Counted from the stretch's first letter, positions 1 through 19,021 are shown. The stretch is DNA of 64,000 bases from Pseudomonas marvdashtae (GCF_014268655.2 NZ_JABWQX020000002.1:607128-671127), one strand, 5' to 3'. Notes: generated from the letters alone by a model not told the origin. Made by a program: numbers and translations.

Positions 1-2
1 CC

Positions 3-395
3 GACGCGGCGAAGAAATACGCCGTGGATGCGGAGAAAAAATTTGGCCCGCAACTGACCAAGCTCAAGGGCCTGGAAAGCAGTGCCAAGGGTATCCAGGA
101 TCGTCTGGTCGCCGGTGGTGACAAGATGGCCCAAGGCGAGCGCGAGCGCCTGGAGCTTGAATTCAAGCAGAAGGCCCGGGACTTCCAGTTCCAGTCCAAG
201 GAGCTGAACGAAGCAAAAGCTGTTGCTGACCGTGAAATGCTCAAGCAGCTCAAGCCGAAACTCGACAGCGCTGTGGAAGAAGTCATCAAGAAAGGTGGTT
301 TTGACCTGGTGTTCGAGCGTGGTGCAGTGATCGATGTCAAACCTCAATACGACATCACGCGCCAGGTTATCGAGCGCATGAATCAGCTGAAGTAA
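3..395 (+). CDS. ompH: OmpH/Skp periplasmic chaperone, 5' partial
   Basis: This is the 3' part of a Skp/OmpH-family gene. The frame is open from the first bases of the window, so the start lies upstream. The visible 130 residues are rich in Lys, Glu and Gln and predict long helices, as in the coiled-coil tentacles of Skp, followed by the conserved end with a DLVFERGAVIDV-type strand. Skp holds unfolded outer-membrane proteins in the periplasm on their way to the BAM complex. It ends 3 bases before lpxD, in the usual bamA-skp-lpxD-fabZ-lpxA-lpxB order. The signal peptide is outside the window. Confidence 0.9.
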   Translation, partial: DAAKKYAVDAEKKFGPQLTKLKGLESSAKGIQDRLVAGGDKMAQGERERLELEFKQKARDFQFQSKELNEAKAVADREMLKQLKPKLDSAVEEVIKKGGFDLVFERGAVIDVKPQYDITRQVIERMNQLK

Positions 396-398
396 TCC

Positions 399-1454
399 AT
401 GACAGCGACTATCAAGCTCGGCCAATTGGCCGAGTTCCTCGGCGCCACCCTGCGTGGCGACCCGGAGAAGGCAATTACTGGGCTAGCCACTTTGCAAGAG
501 GCTGGCCCAGCTCAGTTGAGCTTCCTGGCAAATCCTCAATACCGCAAATACCTGGCTGACAGCCGGGCTGCCGCGCTGTTGCTCAAGGCTGGCGATGCCG
601 AAGGGTTTGCCGGCGATGCGCTGATAGTGCCCGATCCGTACCTGGCGTATGCGCGCATTTCCCATCTGTTCGATCCCAAGCCGAAGTCGGCCGCTGGCAT
701 TCATCCCAGCGCGGTGATCGCGGCGGATGCCCTGGTTGACCCCTCGGCCAGCATCGGTCCTTTTGTCGTCATCGAAAGCGCGGCCCGAATCGGTGCCGGC
801 GTCACGCTGGGCGCCCATTGCGTCATTGGCGCACGCAGCGAGATAGGCGAAGGCGGCTGGCTGGCGCCACGCGTGACCCTGTACCACGATGTGCGCATCG
901 GCAAGCGGGTGGTGATCCAGTCCGGCGCTGTGCTGGGCGGTGAAGGGTTCGGTTTCGCCAACGAAAAAGGCATTTGGCAGAAGATCGCCCAAGTCGGCGG
1001 TGTCACCGTTGGCGATGACGTGGAAATCGGCGTCAATACCGCGATTGACCGTGGTGCCCTGGCCGATACCGTAATAGGCAATGGCGTCAAGCTCGACAAC
1101 CAGATCCAGATCGCCCACAACGTCCAGGTCGGTGACCACACCGCCATGGCTGCCTGCGTGGGCATCTCCGGCAGCACCAAGATCGGCAAGCATTGCATGT
1201 TGGCCGGTGGCGTAGGGCTGGTGGGACACATCGATATCTGTGACAACGTTTTCCTGACCGGCATGACCATGGTTACCCACTCGATTACCGAGCCGGGTGC
1301 CTATTCTTCCGGTACGGCCATGCAGCCGGCAGCCGAATGGCGCAAGAGCGCGGCGCGTATCCGCCAGCTCGACGACATCGCGCGGCGCCTGAAACAGATG
1401 GAAAAGCGTGTAGGGGACGTGACCCCTGGCGGCAATGCTTCATCAGATGGCTGA
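399..1454 (+). CDS. lpxD: UDP-3-O-acylglucosamine N-acyltransferase
   Basis: The product is 351 residues, the normal length for LpxD. It adds the second 3-hydroxyacyl chain to UDP-3-O-acyl-GlcN in the third step of lipid A synthesis. An N-terminal uridine-binding domain (about residues 1-100) precedes a run of hexapeptide repeats forming a left-handed beta-helix (about 100-300) and a helical C-terminal tail. The catalytic-type histidine lies in the segment [13 protein letters not shown] near residue 240. It starts 3 bases after ompH and is probably co-transcribed with it. Confidence 0.97.
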   Translation: MTATIKLGQLAEFLGATLRGDPEKAITGLATLQEAGPAQLSFLANPQYRKYLADSRAAALLLKAGDAEGFAGDALIVPDPYLAYARISHLFDPKPKSAAGIHPSAVIAADALVDPSASIGPFVVIESAARIGAGVTLGAHCVIGARSEIGEGGWLAPRVTLYHDVRIGKRVVIQSGAVLGGEGFGFANEKGIWQKIAQVGGVTVGDDVEIGVNTAIDRGALADTVIGNGVKLDNQIQIAHNVQVGDHTAMAACVGISGSTKIGKHCMLAGGVGLVGHIDICDNVFLTGMTMVTHSITEPGAYSSGTAMQPAAEWRKSAARIRQLDDIARRLKQMEKRVGDVTPGGNASSDG

Positions 1455-1559
1455 TACCATTTCCATATCAAGTGTGCACAGCCGTTAGGGCATCTTGATT
1501 TGCTAGCGGAGTGCGCGTCACTCGTGCGCTCCCAATCTTTACATAGGCTTCCCCCCGAA

Positions 1560-2000
1560 ATGATGGACATCAACGAGATTCGCGAATACCTGCCTCACCG
1601 TTACCCGTTCCTGCTGGTGGATCGGGTCGTGGACCTGGATGTTGAAGGCAAGCGCATTCGCGCCTACAAGAATGTCAGCATCAACGAGCCGTTCTTCAAT
1701 GGTCACTTCCCCGCGCACCCAATCATGCCGGGCGTATTGATCATCGAGGCGATGGCCCAGGCTGCCGGGATCCTTGGTTTCAAAATGCTCGACGTAAAGC
1801 CTGCCGACGGCACGCTTTATTATTTTGTCGGCTCCGACAAGCTGCGCTTCCGCCAGCCTGTCACCCCGGGCGATCAGTTGATCCTCGAGGCCAAATTCAT
1901 CAGCTGCAAGCGCCAGATCTGGAAATTCGAGTGCCAGGCTTCGGTCGACGGCAAGCCGGTCTGCTCCGCTGAAATCATCTGCGCGGAACGCAAGCTATGA
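1560..2000 (+). CDS. fabZ: 3-hydroxyacyl-ACP dehydratase FabZ
   Basis: A 146-residue hot-dog-fold dehydratase that removes water from 3-hydroxyacyl-ACP in fatty acid elongation. The active-site motif [17 protein letters not shown] is present, with His49 and Glu63 as the catalytic pair. The start chosen is the first of two adjacent ATG codons, giving the family-typical [17 protein letters not shown]. The frame stays open further upstream to a TTG near 1500, but that extension is not family-like. The stop overlaps the lpxA start by 4 bases. FabZ competes with LpxA for 3-hydroxyacyl-ACP, so the linkage is functional. Confidence 0.97.
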   Translation: MMDINEIREYLPHRYPFLLVDRVVDLDVEGKRIRAYKNVSINEPFFNGHFPAHPIMPGVLIIEAMAQAAGILGFKMLDVKPADGTLYYFVGSDKLRFRQPVTPGDQLILEAKFISCKRQIWKFECQASVDGKPVCSAEIICAERKL

Positions 2001-2773
2001 GTTTGATTGACCCTCGCGCAATCATCGATCCGACGGCCGTGCTGGCCGCCGATGTCGAGGTTGGCCCTTGGTCGATCATCGGCGCAGGTGTGGAAATCGG
2101 CGAGGGCACGGTGATCGGCCCCCACGTAATTCTCAAGGGGCCGACCCGGATCGGCCGGCACAATCGCATCTACCAGTTTTCGTCGGTAGGCGAGGACACG
2201 CCCGATCTCAAGTACAAAGGTGAAGAAACGCGTCTGGTCATCGGCGATCACAATGTGATCCGCGAAGGCGTGACGATTCACCGTGGCACCGTTCAGGACC
2301 GTTCCGAAACGACCCTGGGCGACCACAACCTGATCATGGCGTATGCCCACATCGGTCATGACAGCGTTATCGGCAACCATTGCATCCTGGTCAACAACAC
2401 CGCGCTGGCCGGCCACGTGCATGTGGACGATTGGGCGATCCTGTCCGGGTTTACCCTGGTCCATCAGTATTGCCATATCGGCGCCCACAGTTTTTCCGGC
2501 ATGGGCACGGCCATCGGCAAGGACGTTCCAGCCTACGTCACCGTGTTCGGTAACCCGGCCGAAGCCCGCAGCATGAACTTCGAAGGCATGCGCCGCCGTG
2601 GTTTCAGCGAAGAGGCAATTACCGCGCTGCGTCGGGCCTACAAGGTCGTGTATCGCCAGGGCCTTACCGTCGAGCAGGCGCTCGCCGAGCTGGCCGAGGC
2701 TTCGGCGCAGTACCCGGAAGTCGCGATCTTCCGCGATTCCATCCAGTCTTCGACCCGCGGCATCACTCGCTGA
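1997..2773 (+). CDS. lpxA: UDP-N-acetylglucosamine acyltransferase LpxA
   Basis: A 258-residue LpxA, which transfers a 3-hydroxyacyl chain from ACP to the 3-OH of UDP-GlcNAc, the first step of lipid A synthesis. Hexapeptide repeats fill about residues 10-190, followed by a helical C-terminal domain. The segment [14 protein letters not shown] carries the expected catalytic His (His121). The ATG overlaps the fabZ stop (ATGA), suggesting translational coupling. Confidence 0.97.
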   Translation: MSLIDPRAIIDPTAVLAADVEVGPWSIIGAGVEIGEGTVIGPHVILKGPTRIGRHNRIYQFSSVGEDTPDLKYKGEETRLVIGDHNVIREGVTIHRGTVQDRSETTLGDHNLIMAYAHIGHDSVIGNHCILVNNTALAGHVHVDDWAILSGFTLVHQYCHIGAHSFSGMGTAIGKDVPAYVTVFGNPAEARSMNFEGMRRRGFSEEAITALRRAYKVVYRQGLTVEQALAELAEASAQYPEVAIFRDSIQSSTRGITR

Positions 2774-2775
2774 CC

Positions 2776-3906
2776 ATGGCTAACGTGCGCGTTGCACTGG
2801 TGGCGGGAGAGGCTTCCGGTGACATTCTGGGCGCCGGTCTGATGCGCGCGCTCAAGGCGCAGCATCCCGCGGTGGAGTTCATCGGGGTCGGCGGACCGTT
2901 GATGCAGGCCGAGGGCTTGACCTCCTATTTCCCGATGGAGCGCCTGTCGGTGATGGGCCTGGTGGAGGTGCTCGGTCGCCTGCGTGAGTTGCTGGCCCGG
3001 CGCAAGAAGTTGATCCAGGCCCTGATCGAAGAAAAACCGGATGTGTTCATCGGCATCGACGCGCCGGATTTCACGCTTAACATCGAACTCAAACTGCGCC
3101 AGGCCGGCATCAAGACTGTGCATTACGTCAGCCCGTCGGTCTGGGCCTGGCGGCAGAAGCGGGTGCTGAAGATACGCGAAGGCTGCGACCTGATGCTGAC
3201 GCTGTTGCCGTTCGAAGCCAGGTTCTACGAAGAAAAGGGCGTGCCCGTGCGGTTTGTCGGTCACACCCTGGCCGACACCATTCCCCTGGAAGCCGACCGC
3301 GTGGCGGCGCGCCAGGCGTTGGGCCTGCCCGACGGTCCGTTGGTGGCGTTGATGCCCGGCAGCCGGGGCGGCGAGGTGAGTCGCCTGGGGGGCTTGTTCT
3401 TCGATGCGGCCGAACGTCTGCAAGCGATGCGTCCTGGCGTCCGGTTCGTCTTGCCGTGCGCCAGCCCTCAGCGGCGGGTCCAGCTTGAAGCACTGCTGGC
3501 CGGGCGCGATTTGTCGGTGACGCTACTCGACGGTCAATCCCATCAGGCGCTAGCGGCCTGCGATGCCGTGTTGATTGCTTCCGGCACTGCTACCCTTGAG
3601 GCATTGTTATTCAAGCGCCCGATGGTGGTCGCCTATCGCCTGGCGCCGCTGACATTCTGGATTCTCAAGCGCATGGTCAAGAGCCCTTACGTCTCGTTAC
3701 CGAACCTGCTGGCCCAGCGCCTGTTGGTGCCTGAATTGCTTCAGGACGACGCAACGGCCGACGCGCTGGCCAATACGCTTTTGCCGTTGATTGATGGTGG
3801 TGAAGAGCAGACGCGGGGCTTTGATGAAATTCACCGTACCTTGCGCCGCGACGCCTCCAACCAGGCGGCGGACGCGGTATTGACCTTGATTGGCGCAAAA
3901 CAATGA
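2776..3906 (+). CDS. lpxB: Lipid-A-disaccharide synthase LpxB
   Basis: A 376-residue GT19 glycosyltransferase that condenses UDP-2,3-diacyl-GlcN with lipid X to give the lipid A disaccharide at the inner membrane. It begins [16 protein letters not shown], the conserved LpxB start, and carries the later block [10 protein letters not shown] and the segment [15 protein letters not shown] typical of the family's donor-binding half. It starts 2 bases after lpxA and its stop overlaps rnhB by 4 bases. Confidence 0.97.
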   Translation: MANVRVALVAGEASGDILGAGLMRALKAQHPAVEFIGVGGPLMQAEGLTSYFPMERLSVMGLVEVLGRLRELLARRKKLIQALIEEKPDVFIGIDAPDFTLNIELKLRQAGIKTVHYVSPSVWAWRQKRVLKIREGCDLMLTLLPFEARFYEEKGVPVRFVGHTLADTIPLEADRVAARQALGLPDGPLVALMPGSRGGEVSRLGGLFFDAAERLQAMRPGVRFVLPCASPQRRVQLEALLAGRDLSVTLLDGQSHQALAACDAVLIASGTATLEALLFKRPMVVAYRLAPLTFWILKRMVKSPYVSLPNLLAQRLLVPELLQDDATADALANTLLPLIDGGEEQTRGFDEIHRTLRRDASNQAADAVLTLIGAKQ

Positions 3907-4541
3907 ATCATGTGAAGCAGATGGGCCTGGACTTCAACCTGGTAGCCGAAGTCGAAGAGCTGGTGGCCGGTGTCGACGAGGTAGGTCGTGGTCCGTTGTG
4001 CGGAGCCGTGGTGACGGCTGCGGTGATTCTCGACCCGAACCGGCCGATCATTGGCCTCGATGATTCGAAAAAACTCACCGAGGCCCGTCGTGAAAGGCTC
4101 TACGACGAAATCTGCGAAAAAGCGCTGAGCTGGTGCATCGCCCGGGCCGAGGTCGAAGAGATCGACGAGCTGAACATCCTGCACGCCACCATGCTTGCCA
4201 TGCAGCGTGCGGTACAAGGCCTGCACATCACCCCGAGGCTGGCGATGATCGACGGCAACCGCTGCCCGAAACTGTCGATGCGCGCCGAAGCGGTCATCCA
4301 GGGCGACGGCAAGGTGCCGGCCATCGCCGCGGCTTCGATCCTGGCGAAAGTCAGCCGTGACCGGGAAATGACCGCTTTCGAATTGATCTACCCGGGATAC
4401 GGGATTGGCAGCCACAAGGGCTATGCGACACCGGTTCATCTGGAAGCCCTGGCACGCCTCGGACCGACACCCATTCATCGACGCTCCTTCGCCCCGGTGC
4501 GGCTGGCTTATGAAGCCCGTGATGGCTTGATCGAAATCTGA
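3903..4541 (+). CDS. rnhB: Ribonuclease HII
   Basis: RNase HII of 212 residues, which nicks RNA-DNA hybrids at embedded ribonucleotides. The active-site motif [15 protein letters not shown] gives Asp25 and Glu26; a further acidic residue follows in MIDGNRCP, and [13 protein letters not shown] is the family signature. The start overlaps the lpxB stop. An internal ATG at 3921 (MGLDFNLV) would give a protein closer to the usual 200 residues and is the main alternative. Confidence 0.95.
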   Translation: MNHVKQMGLDFNLVAEVEELVAGVDEVGRGPLCGAVVTAAVILDPNRPIIGLDDSKKLTEARRERLYDEICEKALSWCIARAEVEEIDELNILHATMLAMQRAVQGLHITPRLAMIDGNRCPKLSMRAEAVIQGDGKVPAIAAASILAKVSRDREMTAFELIYPGYGIGSHKGYATPVHLEALARLGPTPIHRRSFAPVRLAYEARDGLIEI

Positions 4542-4592
4542 GGTTCATTCCCCAGGTGGACAGCATGAGTTGCTGGCTGATGTTTTACCCAA

Positions 4593-4612
4593 GGCCCGGT
4601 ACAATCCGGGCC
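4593..4612 (+). terminator. Hairpin in the rnhB-dnaE gap, weak terminator
   Basis: GGCCCGG and CCGGGCC form a perfect 7-bp stem around the loop TACAAT, followed by TGGTTGTTTT. The T-tract is interrupted, so termination would be partial. It lies 33 bases before the dnaE start and could separate the lpx operon from dnaE. Confidence 0.45.
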
Positions 4613-4644
4613 TGGTTGTTTTCATGACTTAACGCAGGATCACT

Positions 4645-8166
<3,522 letters not shown>

Positions 8167-8316
8167 CGGCCAGGTGCCACTCTTGAACCCAGAGCGCCCC
8201 TGACCTCGACTCGAATTTTTAATCTCGACCTGAACGCGCCTCTCCCTTAAGGTAGGGCGCGAATAGACAACCGGCCGGCCCAAGCTCTCTTGGACGTCGA
8301 CCCAAGACGGACGCCT

Positions 8317-9264
8317 ATGAACCCGAATTTTCTAGATTTCGAACAGCCGATCGCCGACCTTCAAGCCAAGATTGAAGAGTTGCGCTTGGTCGGTAACGAC
8401 AATTCGCTGAATATCGGCGATGAAATCTCTCGGCTGCAGGACAAAAGCCGCACGCTCACCGAAGACATCTTCGGCAAGCTGACCAGCTGGCAGATCGCGC
8501 GTCTGGCGCGTCATCCGCGTCGCCCCTACACCCTGGACTACATTGAACACATCTTCACCGAGTTCGATGAGCTCCACGGTGACCGTCATTTCTCCGACGA
8601 CGCCGCGATTGTCGGCGGTGTCGCTCGCCTGGACGACCAGCCGGTCATGATCATCGGTCACCAGAAGGGCCGCGAAGTACGCGAGAAAGTGCGCCGCAAT
8701 TTTGGCATGCCGCGTCCGGAAGGCTACCGCAAGGCCTGCCGCCTGATGGAAATGGCCGAGCGCTTCAAGATGCCGATCCTGACCTTCATCGACACGCCGG
8801 GCGCCTATCCGGGTATCGACGCCGAAGAGCGCAACCAGAGCGAAGCGATCGCCTGGAACCTGCGTGTCATGGCACGCCTGAAAACCCCGATCATCGCCAC
8901 CGTGATTGGCGAAGGCGGTTCCGGCGGTGCGTTGGCCATTGGCGTCTGCGACCAGTTGAACATGCTGCAATATTCCACCTACGCGGTGATCTCGCCGGAA
9001 GGCTGCGCCTCGATCCTGTGGAAAACCGCCGAGAAAGCGCCGGATGCCGCTGAGGCCATGGGCATCACCGCCGAGCGTCTCAAAGGCCTGGGCATCGTCG
9101 ACAAAGTGATCGGCGAGCCGGTGGGCGGCGCCCATCGTGACCCAGCGGCGGCCGCGGCACTGGTCCGCGCCGAGCTGAGTTCGCAGTTGTCGATGTTGAA
9201 GAAGTTCGACAACGATGAACTGTTGACCCGTCGCTATGAGCGGTTGATGAGCTACGGTCTCTGA
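8317..9264 (+). CDS. accA: Acetyl-CoA carboxylase carboxyltransferase alpha subunit
   Basis: A 315-residue AccA that pairs with AccD to move the carboxyl group from biotin to acetyl-CoA. It starts [16 protein letters not shown], as in other Pseudomonas, and contains [20 protein letters not shown] and [14 protein letters not shown], which form the acyl-CoA pocket and oxyanion region. A TTG nine codons upstream stays in frame but adds residues not seen in the family. It follows dnaE after about 150 bases in which I recognise no gene. Confidence 0.97.
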   Translation: MNPNFLDFEQPIADLQAKIEELRLVGNDNSLNIGDEISRLQDKSRTLTEDIFGKLTSWQIARLARHPRRPYTLDYIEHIFTEFDELHGDRHFSDDAAIVGGVARLDDQPVMIIGHQKGREVREKVRRNFGMPRPEGYRKACRLMEMAERFKMPILTFIDTPGAYPGIDAEERNQSEAIAWNLRVMARLKTPIIATVIGEGGSGGALAIGVCDQLNMLQYSTYAVISPEGCASILWKTAEKAPDAAEAMGITAERLKGLGIVDKVIGEPVGGAHRDPAAAAALVRAELSSQLSMLKKFDNDELLTRRYERLMSYGL

Positions 9265-9278
9265 TCTGAGCGCTGCAT

Positions 9279-9311
9279 CCATGTGGGGCGAGCTGTCTCG
9301 CTCCCACATGG
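9279..9311. repeat. REP-like hairpin between accA and tilS
   Basis: CCATGTGGGGCGAG and CTCGCTCCCACATGG are inverted copies (14-15 bases with one bulge) around a CTGT loop. The GTGGGAGCGAG core resembles the single REP sequences common in fluorescent pseudomonads. There is no T-tract, so it is not a classical terminator. It may stabilise the accA mRNA 3' end. Confidence 0.6.
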
Positions 9312-9333
9312 GCTCGTCCCAAGGCTGAATCCT

Positions 9334-10635
9334 ATGAACCCCGGCGTGGATCTGCCAACCCGTCTCCTCGCAGAGCTAGCCCCTTGGCGCGACGCCGCCA
9401 ACTGGCGCATCGCCTTCTCCGGTGGTCTCGATTCCACCGTCCTGCTGCATCTGCTCGTCTCCCTGGCAAAAAACCAAACCTTGCCTGCGCTAAGCGCTAT
9501 CCATGTGCATCACGGCCTCCAGGCTGTGGCTGATGCCTGGCCGGACCATTGTCAGCGGGTTTGCGAGGCGCTGGGAGTGCCGCTGCAGGTGGTCAGTGTC
9601 CGGGTTCGTCCCGGCGCCAGCGTCGAGCGCGCTGCCCGGGATGCGCGTTATGGAGCGTTCATCGCGGCGACGCATGACAACGACGCGCTGCTCACCGCCC
9701 AGCACCGGGACGACCAGGCCGAAACCCTGCTGTTTCGCTTGCTGCGCGGAGCGGGGGTGAGGGGTTTGTCGGCAATGCCGAGGCAACGTCCCTTGGGGCA
9801 GGGCCATTTGCTGCGGCCGTTGCTCGATGTGTCCCGCGCCGAGCTGCAAACCTATGCGGCGCAACAGGGCCTGAAATGGGTCGAAGACCCTTCCAACGAT
9901 GATCATCGCTACGCGCGCAACTACCTGCGCCAGCGAGTTTTTCCGGCATTGACCGAGCAATGGCCCCAGGCTTCGATGACCCTGGCCCGCAGTGCCGCGC
10001 ACCTGAGCGAGGCCCAAGGTTTGCTGGACGATCTGGCGCAGATCGATCTGGGGCGAGTCCTGACGCCTGGCGCGTTCGACTGGCTTGGATTGCGATCGCT
10101 TGAGCTGGCGCCATTGCAAGCATTGTCACCAGCCCGCCAGCGCAATGTCTTGAGCCATTGGTTGGCCTCGGTGACGAGGCTTCCCGACAGCGATCATTGG
10201 GCCGGCTGGGATTCGTTGCGTGATGCAAAGGAAGATGCCCATCCGGTCTGGCGATTGGCGGATGGCGAGTTGCACCGTTCAGGCGGACGAATCTTTTGGT
10301 TATCCGACCGCTGGTTGCGAGCGGTCGCGGGTCCTATTCAATGGCCTCGGATCGACTCGCCATTGTCGCTGCCGGGCAATGGCCGGGTGATGCTGCGCGG
10401 CGCGATTCCCGCCGGTCCGCTCTGCATCCGTTATCGCCAGGGCGGCGAAGTCATGCAATTGCCGGGGCGCGGCCACCGTGACCTCAAGCGTTTGTTCAAC
10501 GAAAGCGGCGTGCCGGCGTTCGCTCGTGGTCGATGGCCGCTGCTGTACCGTGGCGAGCAATTGCTGGCGGTGGCGAGCCTTGCGGGGCTCGACGGCAGTG
10601 CTGATCGCGGTTGGCAGTTGATCTGGCAGCCATGA
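9334..10635 (+). CDS. tilS: tRNA(Ile)-lysidine synthase
   Basis: A 433-residue TilS that converts C34 of tRNA-Ile(CAU) to lysidine using ATP and lysine, so that AUA is read as Ile. The ATP-pyrophosphatase P-loop FSGGLDSTVLLHLL lies near residue 30, followed by AQHRDDQAETLLFRLLRGAG and the C-terminal domain with MQLPGRGHRDLKRLF. The ATG at 9334 gives the family-like start. An upstream ATG at 9283 lies inside the preceding hairpin and is unlikely. Confidence 0.94.
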   Translation: MNPGVDLPTRLLAELAPWRDAANWRIAFSGGLDSTVLLHLLVSLAKNQTLPALSAIHVHHGLQAVADAWPDHCQRVCEALGVPLQVVSVRVRPGASVERAARDARYGAFIAATHDNDALLTAQHRDDQAETLLFRLLRGAGVRGLSAMPRQRPLGQGHLLRPLLDVSRAELQTYAAQQGLKWVEDPSNDDHRYARNYLRQRVFPALTEQWPQASMTLARSAAHLSEAQGLLDDLAQIDLGRVLTPGAFDWLGLRSLELAPLQALSPARQRNVLSHWLASVTRLPDSDHWAGWDSLRDAKEDAHPVWRLADGELHRSGGRIFWLSDRWLRAVAGPIQWPRIDSPLSLPGNGRVMLRGAIPAGPLCIRYRQGGEVMQLPGRGHRDLKRLFNESGVPAFARGRWPLLYRGEQLLAVASLAGLDGSADRGWQLIWQP

Positions 10636-10651
10636 AAGCCAAGATCTGGGT

Positions 10652-10680
10652 TTGAGCTGAAAGGGGCTTTCCGGTAGACT
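10652..10680 (+). promoter_or_regulatory. Candidate sigma-70 promoter upstream of pyrG
   Basis: TTGAGC and TAGACT are separated by 17 bases, a reasonable sigma-70 pair, just after the tilS stop. It would give an untranslated pyrG leader of about 250 bases. I see no gene in that leader (10681-10934). It ends in GC-rich sequence with a run of seven T near 10830 that lacks a convincing stem. The call is from inspection only. Confidence 0.4.
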
Positions 10681-10913
10681 ACGCTCCCTTCTTGATACAA
10701 CTTCTGTGGATTCGCCTGAATTGCAGGAGTTGCCGATTACCAAGCAGTCTTTGCTGGGCGATTCCAAAAAATGTGTAGCGAGCAACGTACCGGTGATTTC
10801 ACCTCCGGTCTGTCCCGACGCGGCGGTTTTTTTGAAAGGTGCACTGTGATTAATGCAGGTGATCGGGGGCTTCGGCCTTCCTTCGCTTTCCCCGGCGGCT
10901 CGGACCGCTTTAA

Positions 10914-13416
<2,503 letters not shown>

Positions 13417-13519
13417 TACGGCTTTCTCCGGTAAAGTACCGCTCGATAAACGCTCTGGCCTGCGGGCCGGGCGTTATCGTCGGCAAGCCTGCCCGCTGCT
13501 TTCTGCCCGCCGACGGTAA

Positions 13520-14860
<1,341 letters not shown>

Positions 14861-14942
14861 GCGGTAAATGGTAAAAAGACAGCGGATTTTGTCGCAAAGG
14901 TCGCCATGACGGCGGTTTTGCCTCTAATCTGATGCCTTATCA

Positions 14943-14974
14943 AGCACAAGCCTGGGTTCTCCAGGCTTCGTGCT
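14943..14974 (+). other. Strong hairpin in the eno-ftsB gap
   Basis: AGCACAAGCCTGG pairs with CCAGGCTTcGTGCT around the loop GTTCT: 13 bp with one bulged C. No T-tract follows, so it is probably an mRNA-stabilising or processing structure at the 3' end of eno. ftsB starts 58 bases later. Confidence 0.55.
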
Positions 14975-15031
14975 ATCAGACGCTTCAAAGTTTGGCATGG
15001 CGGTCTTTTTTCACTGGATACCTGATATTCG

Positions 15032-15310
15032 ATGCGCAGTCCCAATTGGTTGTTCCTTGTCTTGCTCTTGTTGCTGGCCGGCCTGCAGTACCGCCTGTGG
15101 GTGGGTAACGGCAGCTTGGCGCAAGTGGCCGACCTGACCCAGCAAATAGCCGATCAGCACGCTGAAAACGAAGCACTGCTGGAGCGCAATCGGGTAATGG
15201 ACGCCGAAGTGATGGAACTGAAAAAAGGCATGGAGACCGTGGAAGAGCGGGCCCGTCATGAGTTGGGCATGGTCAAGGAGGGCGAAACCCTCTATCAGCT
15301 CGCCCAATGA
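15032..15310 (+). CDS. ftsB: Cell division protein FtsB
   Basis: A 92-residue bitopic membrane protein: a short cytoplasmic start, one membrane helix (WLFLVLLLLLAGLQYRLWV) and a periplasmic coiled coil rich in Gln and Glu. FtsB forms the FtsQLB complex that controls septal wall synthesis by FtsWI. The eno-ftsB-ispD order is the usual gamma-proteobacterial context. Its stop overlaps the ispD start by 4 bases. Confidence 0.93.
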   Translation: MRSPNWLFLVLLLLLAGLQYRLWVGNGSLAQVADLTQQIADQHAENEALLERNRVMDAEVMELKKGMETVEERARHELGMVKEGETLYQLAQ

Positions 15311-16014
15311 GTATTCGTCTACCGGCCTTCTGGGCCGTGATTCCTGCCGCGGGCGTTGGCGCCCGAATGGCCGCGGACCGTCCCAAGCAATATCTGCAAC
15401 TGGCCGGGCGCACTATTCTCGAACACAGCCTTGGCTGTTTCCTCGATCACCCGACCGTCAAGGGCGTGGTGGTCAGCATTGCCCATGATGACCCTTACTG
15501 GCCGACCCTGGGTTGTGCCGACGACCCGCGCATCCAGCGTGTAGACGGAGGCGCGCAACGTTCGGACTCGGTGCTCAATGCCTTGCTGCATCTGCACGAG
15601 CAGGGCGCCGATGATCATGATTGGGTGCTGGTACACGATGCCGCCCGGCCGAACCTGGCCCGGGAAGACCTGGACACTTTGCTGGGCGAGCTGTCGATCG
15701 ATCCGGTCGGCGGTCTGCTGGCCGTCCCGGCGCGGGACACACTCAAGCGCGTCGATAAACACGGGCGCGTGCTGGAAACCGTTGATCGCAGCGTGATCTG
15801 GCAAGCCTATACACCGCAGATGTTCCGCCTCGGTGCCCTGCATCGGGCCTTGGCCGACAGCTTGGTGGCGGATGCGCTGATTACCGACGAAGCGTCCGCC
15901 ATGGAATGGGCGGGGCAGGCGCCTCGGTTGATCGAAGGGCGGGCCGACAACATCAAGGTCACCCGGCCGGAAGATCTGGAGTGGTTGCGTCAACGTTGGG
16001 CTAATCGCCGCTAG
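15307..16014 (+). CDS. ispD: 2-C-methyl-D-erythritol 4-phosphate cytidylyltransferase
   Basis: A 235-residue MEP-pathway enzyme that joins CTP and MEP to give CDP-methylerythritol. The N-terminal nucleotidyltransferase signature PAAGVGARMAADRPKQYL is present, as are VHDAARPN near residue 110 and the C-terminal NIKVTRPEDLE. It overlaps ftsB. ispF, acting two steps later, is 3 kb downstream, separated by the formaldehyde genes. Confidence 0.96.
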   Translation: MSIRLPAFWAVIPAAGVGARMAADRPKQYLQLAGRTILEHSLGCFLDHPTVKGVVVSIAHDDPYWPTLGCADDPRIQRVDGGAQRSDSVLNALLHLHEQGADDHDWVLVHDAARPNLAREDLDTLLGELSIDPVGGLLAVPARDTLKRVDKHGRVLETVDRSVIWQAYTPQMFRLGALHRALADSLVADALITDEASAMEWAGQAPRLIEGRADNIKVTRPEDLEWLRQRWANRR

Positions 16015-16050
16015 CCCACACGGGTTCAATACCCATGAAACCGCCGGCTC

Positions 16051-16947
16051 CTAACCGCGGTATTCCGGCCGCTGCGCCAACCCTTCCTTCAAGTAATCCA
16101 CCAACTTGCGCACCTTCGGCGACAAATGCCGCTGCTGTGGATACAACGCCCACACCGCCGTGTTGGGAGGCTGATGGGCTTGCAGCAGTGAAATCAACGC
16201 ACCGCTTTTCAAGTGCTCCAGCACGTAATAATCCGGAAGCTGGCACAACCCCACGCCTTGCAGCGCAGCGTCCAACACCGCCTGCCCACTGTTGCAACGC
16301 CAGTTTCCCTGTATCCGCTGCGAAAATTCCCGGCCGTTCTGTTCTAGCTGCCAGAGGTCGGAGCTGCCGATCAGGCAGTTGTGGCGACTCAGTTCAGACA
16401 AACTGTGGGGCCGGCCGTAGCGTTCCAGATAGGACGGTGAAGCGCACAGGTACATTTGCCGTGGCGCCAGGCGCGTGGCCACCAGGCGCGAGTCCTGTAA
16501 ACGGCCGAGGCGAATCGCCAGGTCCAGGCTTTCGTGGACCAGGTCCAGTGGCCGGTTGCTCAGTTCGATGTCCACCCGCAACTGCGGATAAATCCCCATG
16601 AACCGCGTCACCAACGGCACGATGAACCGTTCGCCGTAGGCCACGGCGCAGGTCATTCGAAGCATGCCCTTGGGTTCGCTGGTCAGGTCGCCCACCGCCC
16701 GCAATGCTTCTTCGCGTCCGTCCTGGAGGCGCTGGCAATGCTGCAAGAAGGTTTGGCCGGCTTCGGTCAGCGTTACCCGGCGAGTGCTTCGATAGAGCAA
16801 TCGTGTTTGAAGGCGCTCTTCAAGCCGTACGATTTGGCGACTGATATGGGACGAAGAAACCCCAAGGCGTTCGGCGGCGGCGGTGAATTGGCTGCATTCG
16901 GCCACGGCGACAAACTCATCGATTCCTTCCCAGCGGCTATCGGACAT
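16051..16947 (-). CDS. gfnR: LysR-family regulator of the adhC-fghA operon
   Basis: A 298-residue LysR-type regulator: N-terminal winged helix-turn-helix (FVAVAECSQFTAAAERLGVSSSHISRQI, split here: residues about 12-40) and a substrate-binding domain behind it. It is divergent from adhC across 107 bases. In P. aeruginosa the LysR gene at this place (GfnR) activates adhC-fghA in response to formaldehyde; the symbol is transferred by synteny, not by alignment. It converges with ispD, leaving 36 bases between them. Confidence 0.75.
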   Translation of the reverse strand: MSDSRWEGIDEFVAVAECSQFTAAAERLGVSSSHISRQIVRLEERLQTRLLYRSTRRVTLTEAGQTFLQHCQRLQDGREEALRAVGDLTSEPKGMLRMTCAVAYGERFIVPLVTRFMGIYPQLRVDIELSNRPLDLVHESLDLAIRLGRLQDSRLVATRLAPRQMYLCASPSYLERYGRPHSLSELSRHNCLIGSSDLWQLEQNGREFSQRIQGNWRCNSGQAVLDAALQGVGLCQLPDYYVLEHLKSGALISLLQAHQPPNTAVWALYPQQRHLSPKVRKLVDYLKEGLAQRPEYRG

Positions 16948-16973
16948 TGAAGATTATCCCTATACAGCAATAA

Positions 16974-18167
<1,194 letters not shown>

Positions 18168-18175
18168 GGTCGGTC

Positions 18176-19021
18176 ATGAGCCTGGAAAACATTTCCTGCC
18201 AGAAAAGCTTCGGCGGCTGGCACAAGCGTTACCGACACCGTTCCGAAGTGCTTGGTTGTGACATGGTGTTTGCCGTCTACCTGCCGCCGCAGGCCGAGCA
18301 GGGTCGCAAGCTGCCGGTGCTGTATTGGTTGTCCGGACTGACCTGCACCGACGAAAACTTCATGCAGAAGGCCGGGGCCCAGCGCTTGGCTGCCGAGTTG
18401 GGGCTGATCATTGTCGCGCCGGACACCAGCCCCCGTGGCGCCGACGTGCCGGGCGATCCGGATGGCGCCTGGGACTTCGGGCTCGGCGCGGGCTTTTATG
18501 TCAACGCCACGCAGGATCCTTGGGCGCGGCATTATCGGATGCATGACTACGTCGTGCAGGAATTGCCGGCGCTGGTCGAAGCCCATTTCCCGGCGTCTGA
18601 TAAACGTGGCATCAGTGGTCACTCCATGGGTGGGCATGGCGCGCTGGTCTGCGCGTTGCGCAACCCCGGGCGTTATCGCTCGGTATCGGCGTTTTCGCCG
18701 ATCAACAACCCCATGGATTGCCCATGGGGGCAGAAAGCTTTCTCCCGCTACCTGGGGGAAGACCGCTCGAAATGGCGTGAGTGGGATGCCTGTGCGTTGA
18801 TCGCCGAGGCCGGTGAAAAGCTCCCGCTGCTGGTGGATCAGGGTGATCGTGACGATTTCCTGGCCAACCAGCTCAAGCCCGAAGCCTTGCAACAAGCCGC
18901 CAAGGCGGCCGACCATCCTTTGGAACTGCGCCTGCAACCGGGCTATGACCACAGCTACTTTTTCATCGCCAGCTTCATCGATGAACACTTGCAACATCAT
19001 GCACGCGCCCTGAACGGCTAA
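18176..19021 (+). CDS. fghA: S-formylglutathione hydrolase
   Basis: A 281-residue esterase-D family alpha/beta hydrolase that splits S-formylglutathione into formate and glutathione, the second step after AdhC. The nucleophile elbow [10 protein letters not shown] lies near residue 148, an Asp follows in [10 protein letters not shown], and the His in PGYDHSYFF near 258. Substrate flows directly from the upstream gene. A terminator-like hairpin follows at 19035. Confidence 0.96.
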   Translation: MSLENISCQKSFGGWHKRYRHRSEVLGCDMVFAVYLPPQAEQGRKLPVLYWLSGLTCTDENFMQKAGAQRLAAELGLIIVAPDTSPRGADVPGDPDGAWDFGLGAGFYVNATQDPWARHYRMHDYVVQELPALVEAHFPASDKRGISGHSMGGHGALVCALRNPGRYRSVSAFSPINNPMDCPWGQKAFSRYLGEDRSKWREWDACALIAEAGEKLPLLVDQGDRDDFLANQLKPEALQQAAKAADHPLELRLQPGYDHSYFFIASFIDEHLQHHARALNG